Positions 13,801-28,500 of a DNA stretch of 64,000 nucleotides are shown in pieces (positions within the stretch are counted from its first letter, which is position 1; the number at the start of each line of letters is the position of its first letter). The notes under the pieces were generated by a model that was given only the letters and a program-made list of their open reading frames with translations, was not told where the DNA came from and did not search any database. A program made the translations under genes and the position numbers. The DNA comes from Cardiocondyla obscurior (taxonomy: Eukaryota > Arthropoda > Insecta > Hymenoptera > Formicidae), in the NCBI RefSeq assembly GCF_019399895.1, contig NC_091877.1:4360419-4424418 (forward strand). Direction: 5' to 3'.

Positions 13801-16516
13801 AATATTTTTGAAATTTACAACGTAGCATTGTGCGGCAATTAAAAGATGCATTCGGGCCTATTCGAGCCTTTTATTTTCATCAGAAGCCGAGATATGGCCA
13901 AAAACGAAAGAAATATTTTTGAAATTTACAACGTAGCATTGTGCGGCAATTAAAAAGATGCATTTGGGCCTATTCCGAGCATTCTATTTTCACCAGCAGC
14001 CGAGATATGGCCAAAAACAAAAAAATATTTTTGAAATTTAACAACATAGCATTGTGCGGCATTCAAAATAGATGCATTTGGGCCTATTCGGAGTCTTTTA
14101 TTTTCATCAGAAGCCGAGATATGGCCAAAAACGAAAAAAAATTTTTGAAATTATACAACGTAGCATTGTGCGGCAAAAAGATGCATTCGGGCCTATTCGA
14201 GCCTTTATTTTCATCAGAAGCCGAGATATAACCAAAAACGAAAAAAACATTTTTGAAATTTTACAACGTAGCATTGTGCGGCAATTAAAAAAGATGCATA
14301 CGGGCCTATTCCGAGCTTTCTATTTTCACCAGCAGCCGAGATATGGCCAAAAAACAAAAAAAAATATTTTTGAAATTTAACAACATAGCATTGTGCGGCA
14401 TTCAAAATAGATGCATTCGGGCCTATTCGGAGCCTTTTATTTTCATCAGAAGCCGAGATATGGCCAAAAACGAAAAAAAATATTTTTGAAATATTTAACT
14501 AGCATTGTGCGGCATTCAAAGATGCATTCGGGCCTATTTCGAGCCTTTATTTTCATCAGAAGCCGAGATATGGCCAAAAACGAAAAAAATATTTTTTGAA
14601 ATTTTACAACGTAGCATTGTGCGGCAATTAAAAAGATGCATACGGCCTATTCCGAGCCTTCTATTTTCACCAGCAGCCGAGATATGGCCAAAAACGAAAA
14701 ATATTTTTGAAATTAACAACGTAGCATTGTGCGGCAATTAAAAAAGATGCTTTCGGGCCTATTCGGAGCCTTTTATTTTCATCAGAAGCCGAGATATAAC
14801 CAAAAAACGAAAGAAAACATTTCTGAAATTTTACAACGTAGCATTGTGCGGAAATTAGAAAAGATGCATACGGGCCTATTTCAAGCTTTCTATTTTCACC
14901 AGCAGCCGAGATATGGCCAAAAAACAAAAAAAAATATTTTTGAAATTTAACAACATAGCATTGTGCGGCATTCAAAATAGATGCATTTGGGCCTATTCGG
15001 AGCCTTTCATTTTCATCAGAAACCGAGATATGGCCAAAAACGAAAAAAATATTTTTGAAATTTAACAACGTAGCATTGTGCGGCAATTAAAAAAGATGCA
15101 TACGGGCCTATTCCGAGCCTTTTATTTTCATCAGAAGCCGAGATATAACCAAAAACGAAAAAAATTTTTGAAATTATACAACGTAGCATTGTGCGGAAAT
15201 TAAAAGATGCATACGGGCCTATTTCGAGCCTTTTATTTTCACCAGCAGCCGAGATATGGCCAAAAACAAAAAAAAAAAAAAAATATTTTTGAAATTTAAC
15301 AACGTAGCATTGTGCGGCATTCAAAAAGATGCATTCGGGCCTATTCGAGCCTTTATTTTCATCAGAAGCCGAGATATGGCCAAAAACGAAAGAAATATTT
15401 TTGAAATTTTACAACGTAGCATTGTGCGGCAATTAAAATGATGCATACGGGCCTATTCGAGCTTCTATTTTCACCAGCAGCCGAGATATGGCCAAAAACA
15501 AAAAAATATTTTTGAAATTTAACAACATAGCATTGTGCGGCATTCAAAATAGATGCATTCGGGCCTATTCGGAGCCTTTTATTTTCATCAGAAGCCGAGA
15601 TATGGCCAAAAACGAAAAAAATATTTTTGAAATTTACAACGTAGCATTGTGCAAATTAAAATAGATGCATTCGGGCCTATTCGAGCCTTTTATTTTCATC
15701 AGAAGCCGAGATATGGCCAAAAACGAAAAAAATATTTTTGAAATTTAACAACATAGCATTGTGGCATTCAAAATAGATGCATTTGGGCCTATTCGGAGCT
15801 TTATTTTTATCAGAAGCCGAGATATGGCCAAAAACGAAAAAAATATTTTGAAATTTTACAACTTAGCATTGTGCGGCATTCAAAATAGATGCATTCGGGC
15901 CTATTCAGAGCTTTTTATTTTCATCAGAAGCCGAGATATAACCAAAAAACGAAAGAAAATATTTTTGAAATTTTACAACGTAGCATTGTGCGGCAATTAA
16001 AAAAATGCATACGAGCCTATTCCGAGCCTTCTATTTTCACCAGCAGCCGAGATATGGCCAAAAAACAAAAAAAAAATTTTTGAAATTTAACAACATAGCA
16101 TTGTGCGGCATTCAAAATAGATGCATTCGGGCTTATTCGGAGCCCTTTATTTTCATCAGAAGCCGAGATATAACCAAAAAACGAAAGAAAATATTTTTGA
16201 AATTTTACAACGTAGCATTGTGCGGCAATTAGAAAAGATGCATACTGGGCCTATTCCGAAGCTTTTATTTTCATCAGAAGCCGAGATATGGCCAAAAACA
16301 AAAAAATTATTTTGAAATTTAACAACGTAGCATTGTGCGGCATTAAATAGATGCATACGGGCCTATTCGAGCTTTCTATTTTCATCAGAAGCCGAGATAT
16401 GGCCAAAAAACGAAAAAAATATTTTTGAAATTTAACAACATAGCATTGTGCGGCATTCAAAATAAATGCATTTGGGCCTATTCGGAGTCTTTTATTTTCA
16501 TCAGAAGCCGAGATAT

Positions 16517-16521
16517 NNNNN
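16517..16521. other. Five-N gap at the domain A/B boundary
   Basis: The sequence reads GAGATAT, five N, then TATTTTCATC. The satellite variant set changes here. The AAATCAGGTCTGTTTGGAGCC monomer appears first at about 16614 and the GAATTCGGGCATATTTAAAACC monomer at about 16837. Before the gap, CACCAGCAGCCG monomers are common. The true gap size is unknown. Confidence 0.95.
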
Positions 16522-19500
16522 TATTTTCATCAGAAGCCGAGATATGGCCAAAACGAAAAAAAATATTTTTGAAATTTTACAACGTAGCATTGTGCGGCAT
16601 TAAAAATAAATGAAATCAGGTCTGTTTGGAGCCTTATTTTCATCAGAACGAAATATGGCCAAAAACGAAAAATATTTTTGAAATTTTACAACGTAGCATT
16701 GTAGCGGCATTAAAAATAGATGCATTCGGGCCTATTCGAGTCTTTTATTTTCATCAGAAGCCGAGATATGGCCAAAAACAAAAAAATATTTTTGAAATTT
16801 AACAACATAGCATTGTACGGCATTCAAAATAGATGAATTCGGGCATATTTAAAACCTTTTATTTTCATCAGAAGCCGAGATATGGCCAAAAACGAAACAA
16901 AATATTTGAAATTTTACAACGTAGCATTGTGCGGCATTAAAAATAAATGCATTTGGGCTTTCGGAGCTTTTTTCATCAGAAGCCGAGATATGGCAACAAA
17001 CGGAAAATATTTTTGAAATTTTACAACATAGCATTGTGCGGCATTCAAAATAGATGCATTTGGGCTTATTTGAAGCCATTTATTTTCATCAGAAGCCGAG
17101 ATATGGCCAAAAACAAAAATATTTGAAATTTTACAACGTAGCATTGTGCGGCATTCAAAATAAATGAAACAGGTCTGTTTGGAGCCTTTATTTTCATCAG
17201 AAGCCGAAATATGGCCAAAAATCGAAAAATATTTTTGAAATTTTACAACGCAGCATTGTGCGGCATTAAAAATAGATGCATATCGGGCCTATTCGAGTCT
17301 TTATTTTCACAGAAGCCGAGATATAACCAAACAAAAAAATATTTTTGAAATTTTACAACATAGCATTGTACGGCATTCAAAATAGATGAATTCGGGCATA
17401 TTTAAAACCTTTTATTTTCATCAGAAGCCGAGATATGGCAAAAAACGAAACAAAATTTTGAAATTTTACAACGTAGCATTGTGCGGCATTAAAAATAAAC
17501 GCATTTGGGCCTATTCGGAGCTTTTTATTTTCATCAGAAGCCGAGATATGGCCAAAAAAAAAAAAATATTTGTTAAATTTACAACGTAGCATTGTGCGGC
17601 ATTCAAAATAGATAAATTTGGGCCTATTCGAGTCTTTTATTTTCATCAGAAGCCGAGATATGGCCAAAAACGAAAAAATATTTTTGAAATTTTACAACGT
17701 AGCATTGTGCGGCATTAAAAAGATGCATCTGGCCTATTCGAGTCTTTTATTTTCATCAGAAGCCGAGATATGGCCAAAAAACAAAAATATTTTTGAAATT
17801 TAACAACATAGCATTGTACGGCATTCAAAATAGATGAATTCGGGCATATTTAAAACCTTTTATTTTCATCAGAAGCCGAGATATGGCCAAAAACGAAACA
17901 AAATATTTTGAAATTTTACAACGTAGCATTGTGCGGCATTAAAAATAAACGCATTTGGGCCTATTCGGAGCTTTTATTTTCATCAGAAGCCGAGATATGG
18001 CAAATAAACGAAAAAAATATTTTGAAATTTTACAACGTAGCATTGTGCAACATACAAAATAGATGTATTCGGGCCTATTCGAGCCTTTTATTTTTATCAG
18101 AAGCCGAGATATGGCCAAAAACGAAAAAAATATTTTGAAATTTTACAACGTAGCATTGTGCGCAACTAAAAATAAATGCATTCTAGATTTGAGTCTTTAT
18201 TTTCACCAGCAATCGAAATATGGCAAAAAAACAAAAAAAAATATTTTTAAAATTTTACAACATAGCATTGTGCGGCATTCAAAATAGATGAAATCAGGTC
18301 TGTTTGGAGCCTTTTATTTTCATCAGAAGCCGAGATATGGCCAAAAAACAAAAAAAAATATTTTTGAAATTTTACAACGTAGCATTGTGCGGCATTCAAA
18401 ATAAATGAAATCAGGTCTGTTTGGAGCCTTTTATTTTCATCAGAAGCCGAAATATGGCCAAAAACGAAAAAAATATTTTGAAATTTTACAACGTAGCATT
18501 GTGCGGCATTAAAAATAGATGCATTCGGGCCTATTCGGAGTCTTTTATTTTCATCAGAAGCCGAGATATGGCCAAAAAACAAAAAAAAATATTTTTGAAA
18601 TTTAACAACATAGCATTGTACGGCATTCAAAATAGATGAATTCGGGCATATTTAAAACCTTTTATTTTCATCAGAAGCCGAGATATGGCCAAAAAACGAA
18701 ACAAAATATTTTTGAAATTTTACAACGTAGCATTGTGCGGCATTAAAAATAAATGCATTTGGGCCTATTCGGAGCTTTTTATTTTCATCAGAAGCCGAGA
18801 TATGGCAAATAAACGGAAAAAAATATTTTTGAAATTTTACAACGTAGCATTGTGCAACATACAAAATAGATGTATTCGGGTTTATTCGGAGCCTTTTATT
18901 TTTATCAGAAGCCGAGATATGGCCAAAAACGAAAAAATATTTTTGAAATTTTACAACGTAGCATTGTGCGCAACTAAAAATAAATGCATACGAGTCTGAT
19001 TTGAGTCTTCTATTTTCACCAGCAATCGAGATATGGCAAAAAAACAAAAAAAAATATTTTTAAAATTTTACAACATAGCATTGTGCGGCATTCAAAATAG
19101 ATGCATTTGCATTTGAAGCCATTTATTTTCATCAGAAGCCGAGATATGGCCAAAAAACGAAAAAAATATTTTGAAATTTTACAACGTAGCATTGTGCGGC
19201 ATTCAAAATAAATGAAATCAGGTCTGTTTGAGCCTTTTATTTTCATCAGAAGCCGAAATATGGCCAAAAACGAAAAAAATATTTTTGAAATTTTACAACG
19301 TATTGTGCGGCATTAAAAATAGATGCATTCGGGCCTATTCGGAGTCTTTTATTTTCATCAGAAGCCGAGATATGGCCAAAAACAAAAAAATATTTTTGAA
19401 ATTTAACAACATAGCATTGTACGGCATTCAAAATAGATGAATTCGGGCATATTTAAAACCTTTAATTTTCATCAGAAGCCGAGATATGGCCAAAAAACGA

Positions 19501-22500
19501 AACAAAATATTTTTGAAATTTTACAACGTAGCATTGTGCGGCATTAAAAATAAATGCATTTGGGCTTATTCGGAGCTTTTTATTTTCATCAGAAGCCGAG
19601 ATATGGCAAATAAACGGAAAAAAATATTTTTGAAATTTTACAACATAGCATTGTGCGGCATTCAAAATAGATGCATTTGGGCTTATTTGAAGCCATTTAT
19701 TTTCATCAGAAGCCGAGATATGGCCAAAAAACGAAAAAAAATATTTTTGAAATTTTACAACGTAGCATTGTGCGGCATTCAAAATAAATGAAATCAGGTC
19801 TGTTTGGAGCCTTTTATTTTCATCAGAAGCCGAAATATGGCCAAAAATCGAAAAAAAATATTTTTGAAATTTTACAACGCAGCATTGTGCGGCATTAAAA
19901 ATAGATGCATTCGGGCCTATTCGGAGTCTTTTATTTTCATCAGAAGCCGAGATATAACCAAAAAACAAAAAAAAATATTTTTGAAATTTTACAACATAGC
20001 ATTGTACGGCATTCAAAATAGATGAATTCGGGCATATTTAAAACCTTTTATTTTCATCAGAAGCCGAGATATGGCCAAAAAACGAAACAAAAAATTTTTG
20101 AAATTTTACAACGTAGCATTGTGCGGCATTAAAAATAAACGCATTTGGGCCTATTCGAGCTTTATTTTCATCAGAAGCCGAGATATGGCCAAAAACGAAA
20201 AAAATATTTGTTAAATTTTACAACGTAGCATTGTGCGGCATTCAAAATAGATAAATTTGGGCCTATTCGGAGTCTTTTATTTTCATCAGAAGCCGAGATA
20301 TGGCCAAAAACGAAAAAAATATTTTTGAAATTTTACAACGTAGCATTGTGCGGCATTAAAAATAGATGCATTCGGGCCTATTCGGAGTCTTTTATTTTCA
20401 TCAGAAGCCGAGATATGGCCAAAAAACAAAAAAAAATATTTTTGAAATTTAACAACATAGCATTGTACGGCATTCAAAATAGATGAATTCGGGCATATTT
20501 AAAACCTTTTATTTTCATCAGAAGCCGAGATATGGCCAAAAAACGAAACAAAATATTTTTGAAATTTTACAACGTAGCATTGTGCGGCATTAAAAATAAA
20601 CGCATTTGGGCCTATTCGGAGCTTTTATTTTCATCAGAAGCCGAGATATGGCAAATAAACGAAAAAAAATATTTTTGAAATTTTACAACGTAGCATTGTG
20701 CAACATACAAAATAGATGTATTCGGGCCTATTCAGACCTTTTATTTTTATCAAGCCGAGATATGGCCAAAAAACGAAAAAAAATATTTTTGAAATTTTAC
20801 AACGTAGCATTGTGCGCAACTAAAAATAAATGCATACGAGTCTGATTTGAGTCTTTTATTTTCACCAGCAATCGAAATATGGCAAAAAAACAAAAAAAAA
20901 TATTTTTAAAATTTTACAACATAGCATTGTGCGGCATTCAAAATAGATGAAATCAGGTCTGTTTGGAGCCTTTTATTTTCATCAGAAGCCGAGATATGGC
21001 CAAAAAACAAAAAAAAATATTTTTGAAATTTTACAACGTAGCATTGTGCGGCATTCAAAATAAATGAAATCAGGTCTGTTTGGAGCCTTTTATTTTCATC
21101 AGAAGCCGAAATATGGCCAAAAAACGAAAAAAAATATTTTTGAAATTTTACAACGTAGCATTGTGCGGCATTAAAAATAGATGCAGGCCTATTCGAGTCT
21201 TTTATTTTCATCAGAAGCCGAGATATGGCCAAAAAAAAAAAAAATTTTTTGAAATTTAACAACATAGCATTGTACGGCATTCAAAATAGATGAATTCGGG
21301 CATATTTAAAACCTTTTATTTTCATCAGAAGCCGAGATATGGCCAAAAAACGAAAAAAAATATTTTTGAAATTTTACAACGTAGCATTGTGCGGCATTAA
21401 AAATAAATGCATTTGGGCCTATTCAGACTTTTTATTTTCATCAAACCGAGATATGGCAAATAAACGGAAAAAAATATTTTGAAATTTTACAACGTAGCAT
21501 TGTGCAACATACAAAATAGATGTATTCGGGTTTATTCGGAGCCTTTTATTTTATCAGAGCCGAGATATGGCCAAAAAACGAAAAAAATATTTTGAAATTT
21601 TACAACGTAGCATTGTGCGCAACTAAAAATAAATGCATACGAGTCTATTTGAGTCTTCTATTTTCACCAGCAATCGAGATATGGCAAAAAACAAAAAATA
21701 TTTTAAATTTTACAACATAGCATTGTGCGGCATTCAAAATAGATGCATTTGGGCTTATTTGAAGCCATTTATTTTCATCAGAAGCCGAGATATGGCCAAA
21801 AAACGAAAAAAAATATTTTTGAAATTTTACAACGTAGCATTGTGCATTCAAAATAAATGAAATCAGGTCTGTTTGGAGCCTTTTATTTTCATCAGAAGCC
21901 GAAATATGGCCAAAAATCGAAAAAAAATTATTTTGAAATTTTACAACGTAGCATTGTGCGGCAATTAAAAGATGCATACGGGCCTATTCGAGCTTTATTT
22001 TCACCAGCAGCCGAGATATGGCCAAAAATAACAAAAATATTTTTGAAATTTAACAACATAGCATTGTGCGGCATTCAAAATAGATGCATTTAGGCCTATT
22101 CGGAGTCTTTTATTTTCATCAGAAGCCGAGATATGGCCAAAAAACAAAAAAAAAATTTTATTAATTTTCCAACGTAGCATTGTGCGGCATTCAAAATAGA
22201 TGAATTCGGGCATATTTAAAACCTTTTATTTTCATCAGAAGCCGAGATATGGCCAAAAAACGAAACAAAATATTTTTGAAATTTTACAACGTAGCATTGT
22301 GCGGCATTAAAAATAGATGCATTCGGGCCTATTCGGAGTCTTTTATTTTCATCAGAAGCCGAGATATGGCCAAAAAACAAAAAAAAATATTTTTGAAATT
22401 TAACAACATAGCATTGTACGGCATTCAAAATAGATGAATTCGGGCATATTTAAAACCTTTTATTTTCATCAGAAGCCGAGATATGGCCAAAAAACGAAAC

Positions 22501-25500
22501 AAAATATTTTTGAAATTTTACAACGTAGCATTGTGCGGCATTAAAAATAAACATTTGGGCCTATTCAGACTTTTATTTTCATCAGAAGCCGAGATATGGC
22601 CAAAAAACGAAAAAAAATATTTGTTAAATTTTACAACGTAGCATTGTGCGGCATTCAAAATAGATAAATTTGGGCCTATTCGGAGTCTTTTATTTTCATC
22701 AGAAGCCGAGATATGGCCAAAAAACGAAAAAAAATATTTTGAAATTTTACAACGTAGCATTGTGCGGCATTAAAAATAGATGCATTCGGGCCTATTCGGA
22801 GTCTTTTATTTTCATCAGAAGCCGAGATATGGCCAAAAAACGAAAAAAATATTTTTGAAATTTTACAACGTAGCATTGTGCGGCATTAAAAATAGATGCA
22901 TTTGGGCCTATTCGGGCTTTTATTTTCATCAGAGCCGAGATATGGAAAAAACGAAAAAAAATATTTTGAAATTTTACAACGTAGCATTGTGCGGCATTCA
23001 AAATAGATGCATTCGGGCTTATTTGAAGCCTTTTATTTTCATCAGAAGCCGAGATATGGCCAAAAAACGAAAAAAATATTTTGAAATTTTACAACGTAGC
23101 ATTGTGCGGCATTAAAAATAGATGCATTCGGGCCTATTCGAGTCTTTTATTTTCATCAGAAGCCGAGATATGGCCAAAAAACAAAAAAAAATATTTTGAA
23201 ATTTAACAACATAGCATTCGGCATTCAAAATAGATGAATTCGGGCATATTTAAAACCTTTTATTTTCATCAGAAGCCGAGATATGGCCAAAAAACGAAAA
23301 AAAATATTTGTTAAATTTTACAACGTAGCATTGTGCGGCATTAAAATAAATGCATTTGGGCCTATTCGGAGCTTTTATTTTCATCAGAAGCCGAGATATG
23401 GCAAAAAACGAAAAAAATATTTTTGAAATTTTACAACGTAGCATTGTGCAACATTCAAAATAGATGTATTCGGGTTTATTCAGGCCTTTTATTTTCATCA
23501 GAAGCGAGATATGGCCAAAAACGAAAAAAATATTTTTGAAATTTTACAACGTAGCATTGTGCGGCAACTAAAAATAAATGCATACGAGTCTATTTGAGTC
23601 TTCTATTTTCACCAGCAATCGAGATATGGCAAAAAACAAAAAAATATTTTTAAATTTTACAACATAGCATTGTGCGGCATTCAAAATAGATGCATTTGGG
23701 CTTATTTGAAGCCATTTATTTTCATCAGAAGCCGAGATATGGCCAAAAAACGAAAAAAAATATTTTTGAAATTTTACAACGTAGCATTGTGCGGCATTCA
23801 AAATAAATGAAATCAGGTCTGTTTGGAGCCTTTTATTTTCATCAGAAGCCGAAATATGGCCAAAAACGAAAAAATATTTTGAAATTTTACAACAGCATTG
23901 TGCGGCATTAAAAAAGATGCATACGGGCCTATTCGAGCTTTTATTTTCATCAGCAGCCGAGATATGGCCAAGAAACAAAAAAATATTTTGAAATTTAACA
24001 ACATAGCATTGTGCGGCATTCAAAATAGATGCATTTAGGCCTATTCGGAGTCTTTTATTTTCATCAGAAGCCGAGATATGACCAAAAAACGAAAAAAAAT
24101 ATTTTTGAAATTTAACAACATAGCATTGTACGGCATTCAAAATAGATGAATTCGGGCATATTTAAAACCTTTTATTTTCATCAGAAGCCGAGATATGGCC
24201 AAAAACGAAACAAATATTTTTAAATTTTACAACGTAGCATTGTGCGGCATTAAAAATAGATAATTCGGGCCTATTCGGAGCCTTTTATTTTCATCAGAAG
24301 CCGAGATATGGCCAAAAAACAAAAAAAATATTTTTGAAATTTAACAACATAGCATTGTGCGGCATTCAAAATAGATGAATTCGGGCATAAAACCTTTTAT
24401 ATTCATCAGAAGCTGAGATATGGCCAAAAAACGAAAAAAATATATTTTTGAAATTTTACAACGTAGCATTGTGCGGCATTCAAAATAGCATTTGGGCCTA
24501 TTCAGGCTTTTATTTTCATCAGAGCCGAGATATGGCCAAAAACGAAAAAAAATATTTGTTAAATTTTACAACGTAGCATTGTGCGGCATTCAAAATAGAT
24601 AAATTTGGGCCTATTCGGAGTCTTTTATTTTCATCAGAAACCGAGATATGGCCAAAAAACGAAAAAAAATATTTTTGAAATTTTACAACGTAGCATTGTG
24701 CGGCATTAAAAATAGATGCATTCGGGCCTATTCGGAGTCTTTTATTTTCATCAGAAGCCGAGATATGGCCAAAAAAAAAAAAAAATTTTTTGAAATTTAA
24801 CATTATAGCATTGTGCGGCATTCAAAATAGATGAATTCGGGCATATTTAAAACCTTTTTTTTCATCAAGCCGAGATATGGCCAAAAACGAAAAAAAATAT
24901 TTTGAAATTTTACAACGTAGCATTGTGCGGCATTAAAATAAATGCATTTGGGCCTATTCGGAGCTTTTTATTTTCATCAGAAGCCGAGATATGGCAAATA
25001 AACGAAAAAAAATATTTTTGAAATTTTACAACGTAGCATTGTGCAACATACAAAATAGATGTATTCGGGCCTATTCGGAGCCTTTTATTTTTATCAGAAG
25101 CCGAGATATGGCCAAAAAACGAAAAAAAATATTTTTGAAATTTTACAACGTAGCATTGTGCGCAACTAAAAATAAATGCATACGAGTCTGATTTGAGTCT
25201 TTTATTTTCACCAGCAATCGAAATATGGCAAAAAAACAAAAAAAAATATTTTTAAAATTTTACAACATAGCATTGTGCGGCATTCAAAATAGATGCATTT
25301 GGGCTTATTGGAGCCATTTATTTTCATCAAAGCCGAGATATGGCCAAAAAACGAAAAAAAATATTTTGAAATTTAACAACATAGCATTGTGCGGCATTCA
25401 AAATAGATAAAAACAGGTCTATTTGGAGCCTTATATTTTCATCAAAAGCCGAAATATGGCCAAAAAACGAAAAGAAATATTTTTGAAATTTTACAACGTA

Positions 25501-28500
25501 GCATTGTGCGGCATTAAAAATAGATGCATTCAAGCCTATTCGGAGTCTTTTATTTTCATCAGAAGCCGAGATATGGCCAAAAACAAAAAAATATTTTGAA
25601 ATTTAACAACATAGCATTGTACGGCATTCAAAATAGATGAATTCGGGCATATTTAAAACCTTTTATTTTCATCAGAAGCCGAGATATGGCCAAAAAACGA
25701 AACAAAATATTTTTGAAATTTTACAACGTAGCATTGTGCGGCATTAAAAATAAATGCATTTGGGCCTATTCGGAGCTTTTTATTTTCATCAGAAGCCGAG
25801 ATATGGCCAAAAAACGAAAAAAAATATTTTTAAAATTTTACAACGTAGCATTGTGCAACATTCAAAATAGATGTATTCGGGCCTATTCGAGCCTTTTATT
25901 TTCATCAGAAGCCGAGATATGGCCAAAAACGAAAAAAATATTTTGAAATTTTACAACGTAGCATTGTGCGGCATTAAAAATAAATGCATACGGGCCTATT
26001 TGAGTCTTTTATTTTCATCAGAAGCCGAGATATGGCCAAAAACGAAAAAAATATTTTTGAAATTTTACAACATAGCATTGTGCGGCATTAAAAATAGATG
26101 CATTTGGGCCTATTCGGAGTCTTTTATTTTCATCAGAAGCCGAGATATGGCAAAAAACGGAAAAAATATTTTTGAAATTTTACAACGTAGCATTGTGCGG
26201 CATTCAAAATAGATATTCGGGCTTATTTGGAGCCTTTTATTTTCATCAGAAGCCGAGATATGGCCAAAAACGAAAAAATATTTTGAAATTTTACAACGTA
26301 GCATTGTGCGGCATTAAAAATAGATGCATTCGGGCCTATCGGAGTCTTTTATTTTCATCAGAAGCCGAGATATGGCCAAAAAACAAAAAAATATTTTTGA
26401 AATTTAACAACATAGCATTGTACGGCATTCAAAATAGATGAATTCGGGCATATTTAAAACCTTTAATTTTCATCAGAAGCCGAGATATGGCCAAAAACGA
26501 AACAAAATATTTTGAAATTTTACAACGTAGCATTGTGCGGCATTAAAAATAAATGCATTTGGGCCTATTCGGAGCTTTTTATTTTCATCAGAAGCCGAGA
26601 TATGGCAAATAAACGGAAAAAAATATTTTTGAAATTTTACAACGTAGCATTGTGCAACATACAAAATAGATGTATTCGGGTTTATTCGGAGCCTTTTATT
26701 TTTATCAGAAGCCGAGATATGGCCAAAAAACGAAAAAAAATATTTTTGAAATTTTACAACGTAGCATTGTGCGCAACTAAAAATAAATGCATACGAGTCT
26801 GATTTGAGTCTTCTATTTTCACCAGCAATCGAGATATGGCAAAAAAACAAAAAAAAATATTTTTAAAATTTTACAACATAGCATTGTGCGGCATTCAAAA
26901 TAGATGCATTTGGGCTTATTTGAAGCCATTTATTTTCATCAGAAGCCGAGATATGGCCAAAAAACGAAAAAAAATATTTTTGAAATTTTACAACGTAGCA
27001 TTGTGCGGCATTCAAAATAAATGAAATCAGGTCTGTTTGGAGCCTTTTATTTTCATCAGAAGCCGAAATATGGCCAAAAATCGAAAAAAAATATTTTTGA
27101 AATTTTACAACGCAGCATTGTGCGGCAATTAAAAAAGATGCATACGGGCCTATTCCGAGCTTTCTATTTTCACCAGCAGCCGAGATATGGCCAAGAAAAT
27201 AAAAAAAATATTTTTGAAATTTAACAACATAGCATTGTGCGGCATTCAAAATAGATGCATTTAGGCCTATTCGGAGTCTTTTATTTTCATCAGAAGCCGA
27301 GATATGGCCAAAAAACGAAAAAAAATATTTTTGAAATTTAACAACATAGCATTGTGCGGCATTCAAAATAGATGAATTCGGGCATATTTAAAACCTTTTA
27401 TTTTCATCAGAAGCCGAGATATGGCCAAAAAACGAAACAAAATATTTTTGAAATTTTACAACGTAGCATTGTGCGGCATTAAAAATAGATGCATTCGGGC
27501 CTATTCGGAGTCTTTTATTTTCATCAGAAGCCGAGATATGGCCAAAAACAAAAAAATATTTTTGAAATTTTACAACATAGCATTGTACGGCATTCAAAAT
27601 AGATGAATTCGGGCATATTTAAAACCTTTTATTTTCATCAGAAGCCGAGATATGGCCAAAAAACGAAACAAAATATTTTTGAAATTTTACAACGTAGCAT
27701 TGTGCGGCATTAAAAATAAACGCATTTGGGCCTATTCGGAGCTTTTATTTTCATCAGAAGCCGAGATATGGCCAAAAAACGAAAAAAAATATTTGTTAAA
27801 TTTTACAACGTAGCATTGTGCGGCATTCAAAATAGATAAATTTGGGCCTATTCGGAGTCTTTTATTTTCATCAGAAGCCGAGATATGGCCAAAAAACGAA
27901 AAAAAATATTTTTGAAATTTTACAACGTAGCATTGTGCGGCATTAAAAATAGATGCATTCGGGCCTATTCGGAGTCTTTTATTTTCATCAGAAGCCGAGA
28001 TATGGCCAAAAAACAAAAAAAAATATTTTTGAAATTTAACAACATAGCATTGTACGGCATTCAAAATAGATGAATTCGGGCATATTTAAAACCTTTTATT
28101 TTCATCAGAAGCCGAGATATGGCCAAAAAACGAAACAAAATAATTTTGAAATTTTACAACGTAGCATTGTGCGGCATTAAAAATAAACGCATTTGGGCCT
28201 ATTCGGAGCTTTTTATTTTCATCAGAAGCCGAGATATGGCAAATAAACGAAAAAAATATTTTGAAATTTTACAACGTAGCATTGTGCAACATACAAAATA
28301 GATGTATTCGGGCCTATTCGAGCCTTTATTTTTATCAGAAGCCGAGATATGGCCAAAAACGAAAAAAATATTTTGAAATTTTACAACGTAGCATTGTGCG
28401 CAACTAAAAATAAATGCATACGAGTCTGATTTGAGTCTTTTATTTTCACCAGCAATCGAAATATGGCAAAAAAACAAAAAAAAATATTTTTAAAATTTTA

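Larger units (their letters stand above)
4847..16516. repeat. Satellite array, domain A
   Basis: About 100 tandem monomers of about 113-118 bp. Two monomer types tend to alternate. One carries GCAATTAAAAAGATGCATAC and CACCAGCAGCCGAG. The other carries GCATTCAAAATAGATGCAT and CATCAGAAGCCGAG. Length differences are mostly in the A runs (after GGCC and after ACG or ACA), the T runs and GG/CC doublets. Open frames up to about 140 codons exist on both strands because the monomer has few stops. They are not genes. Confidence 0.97.
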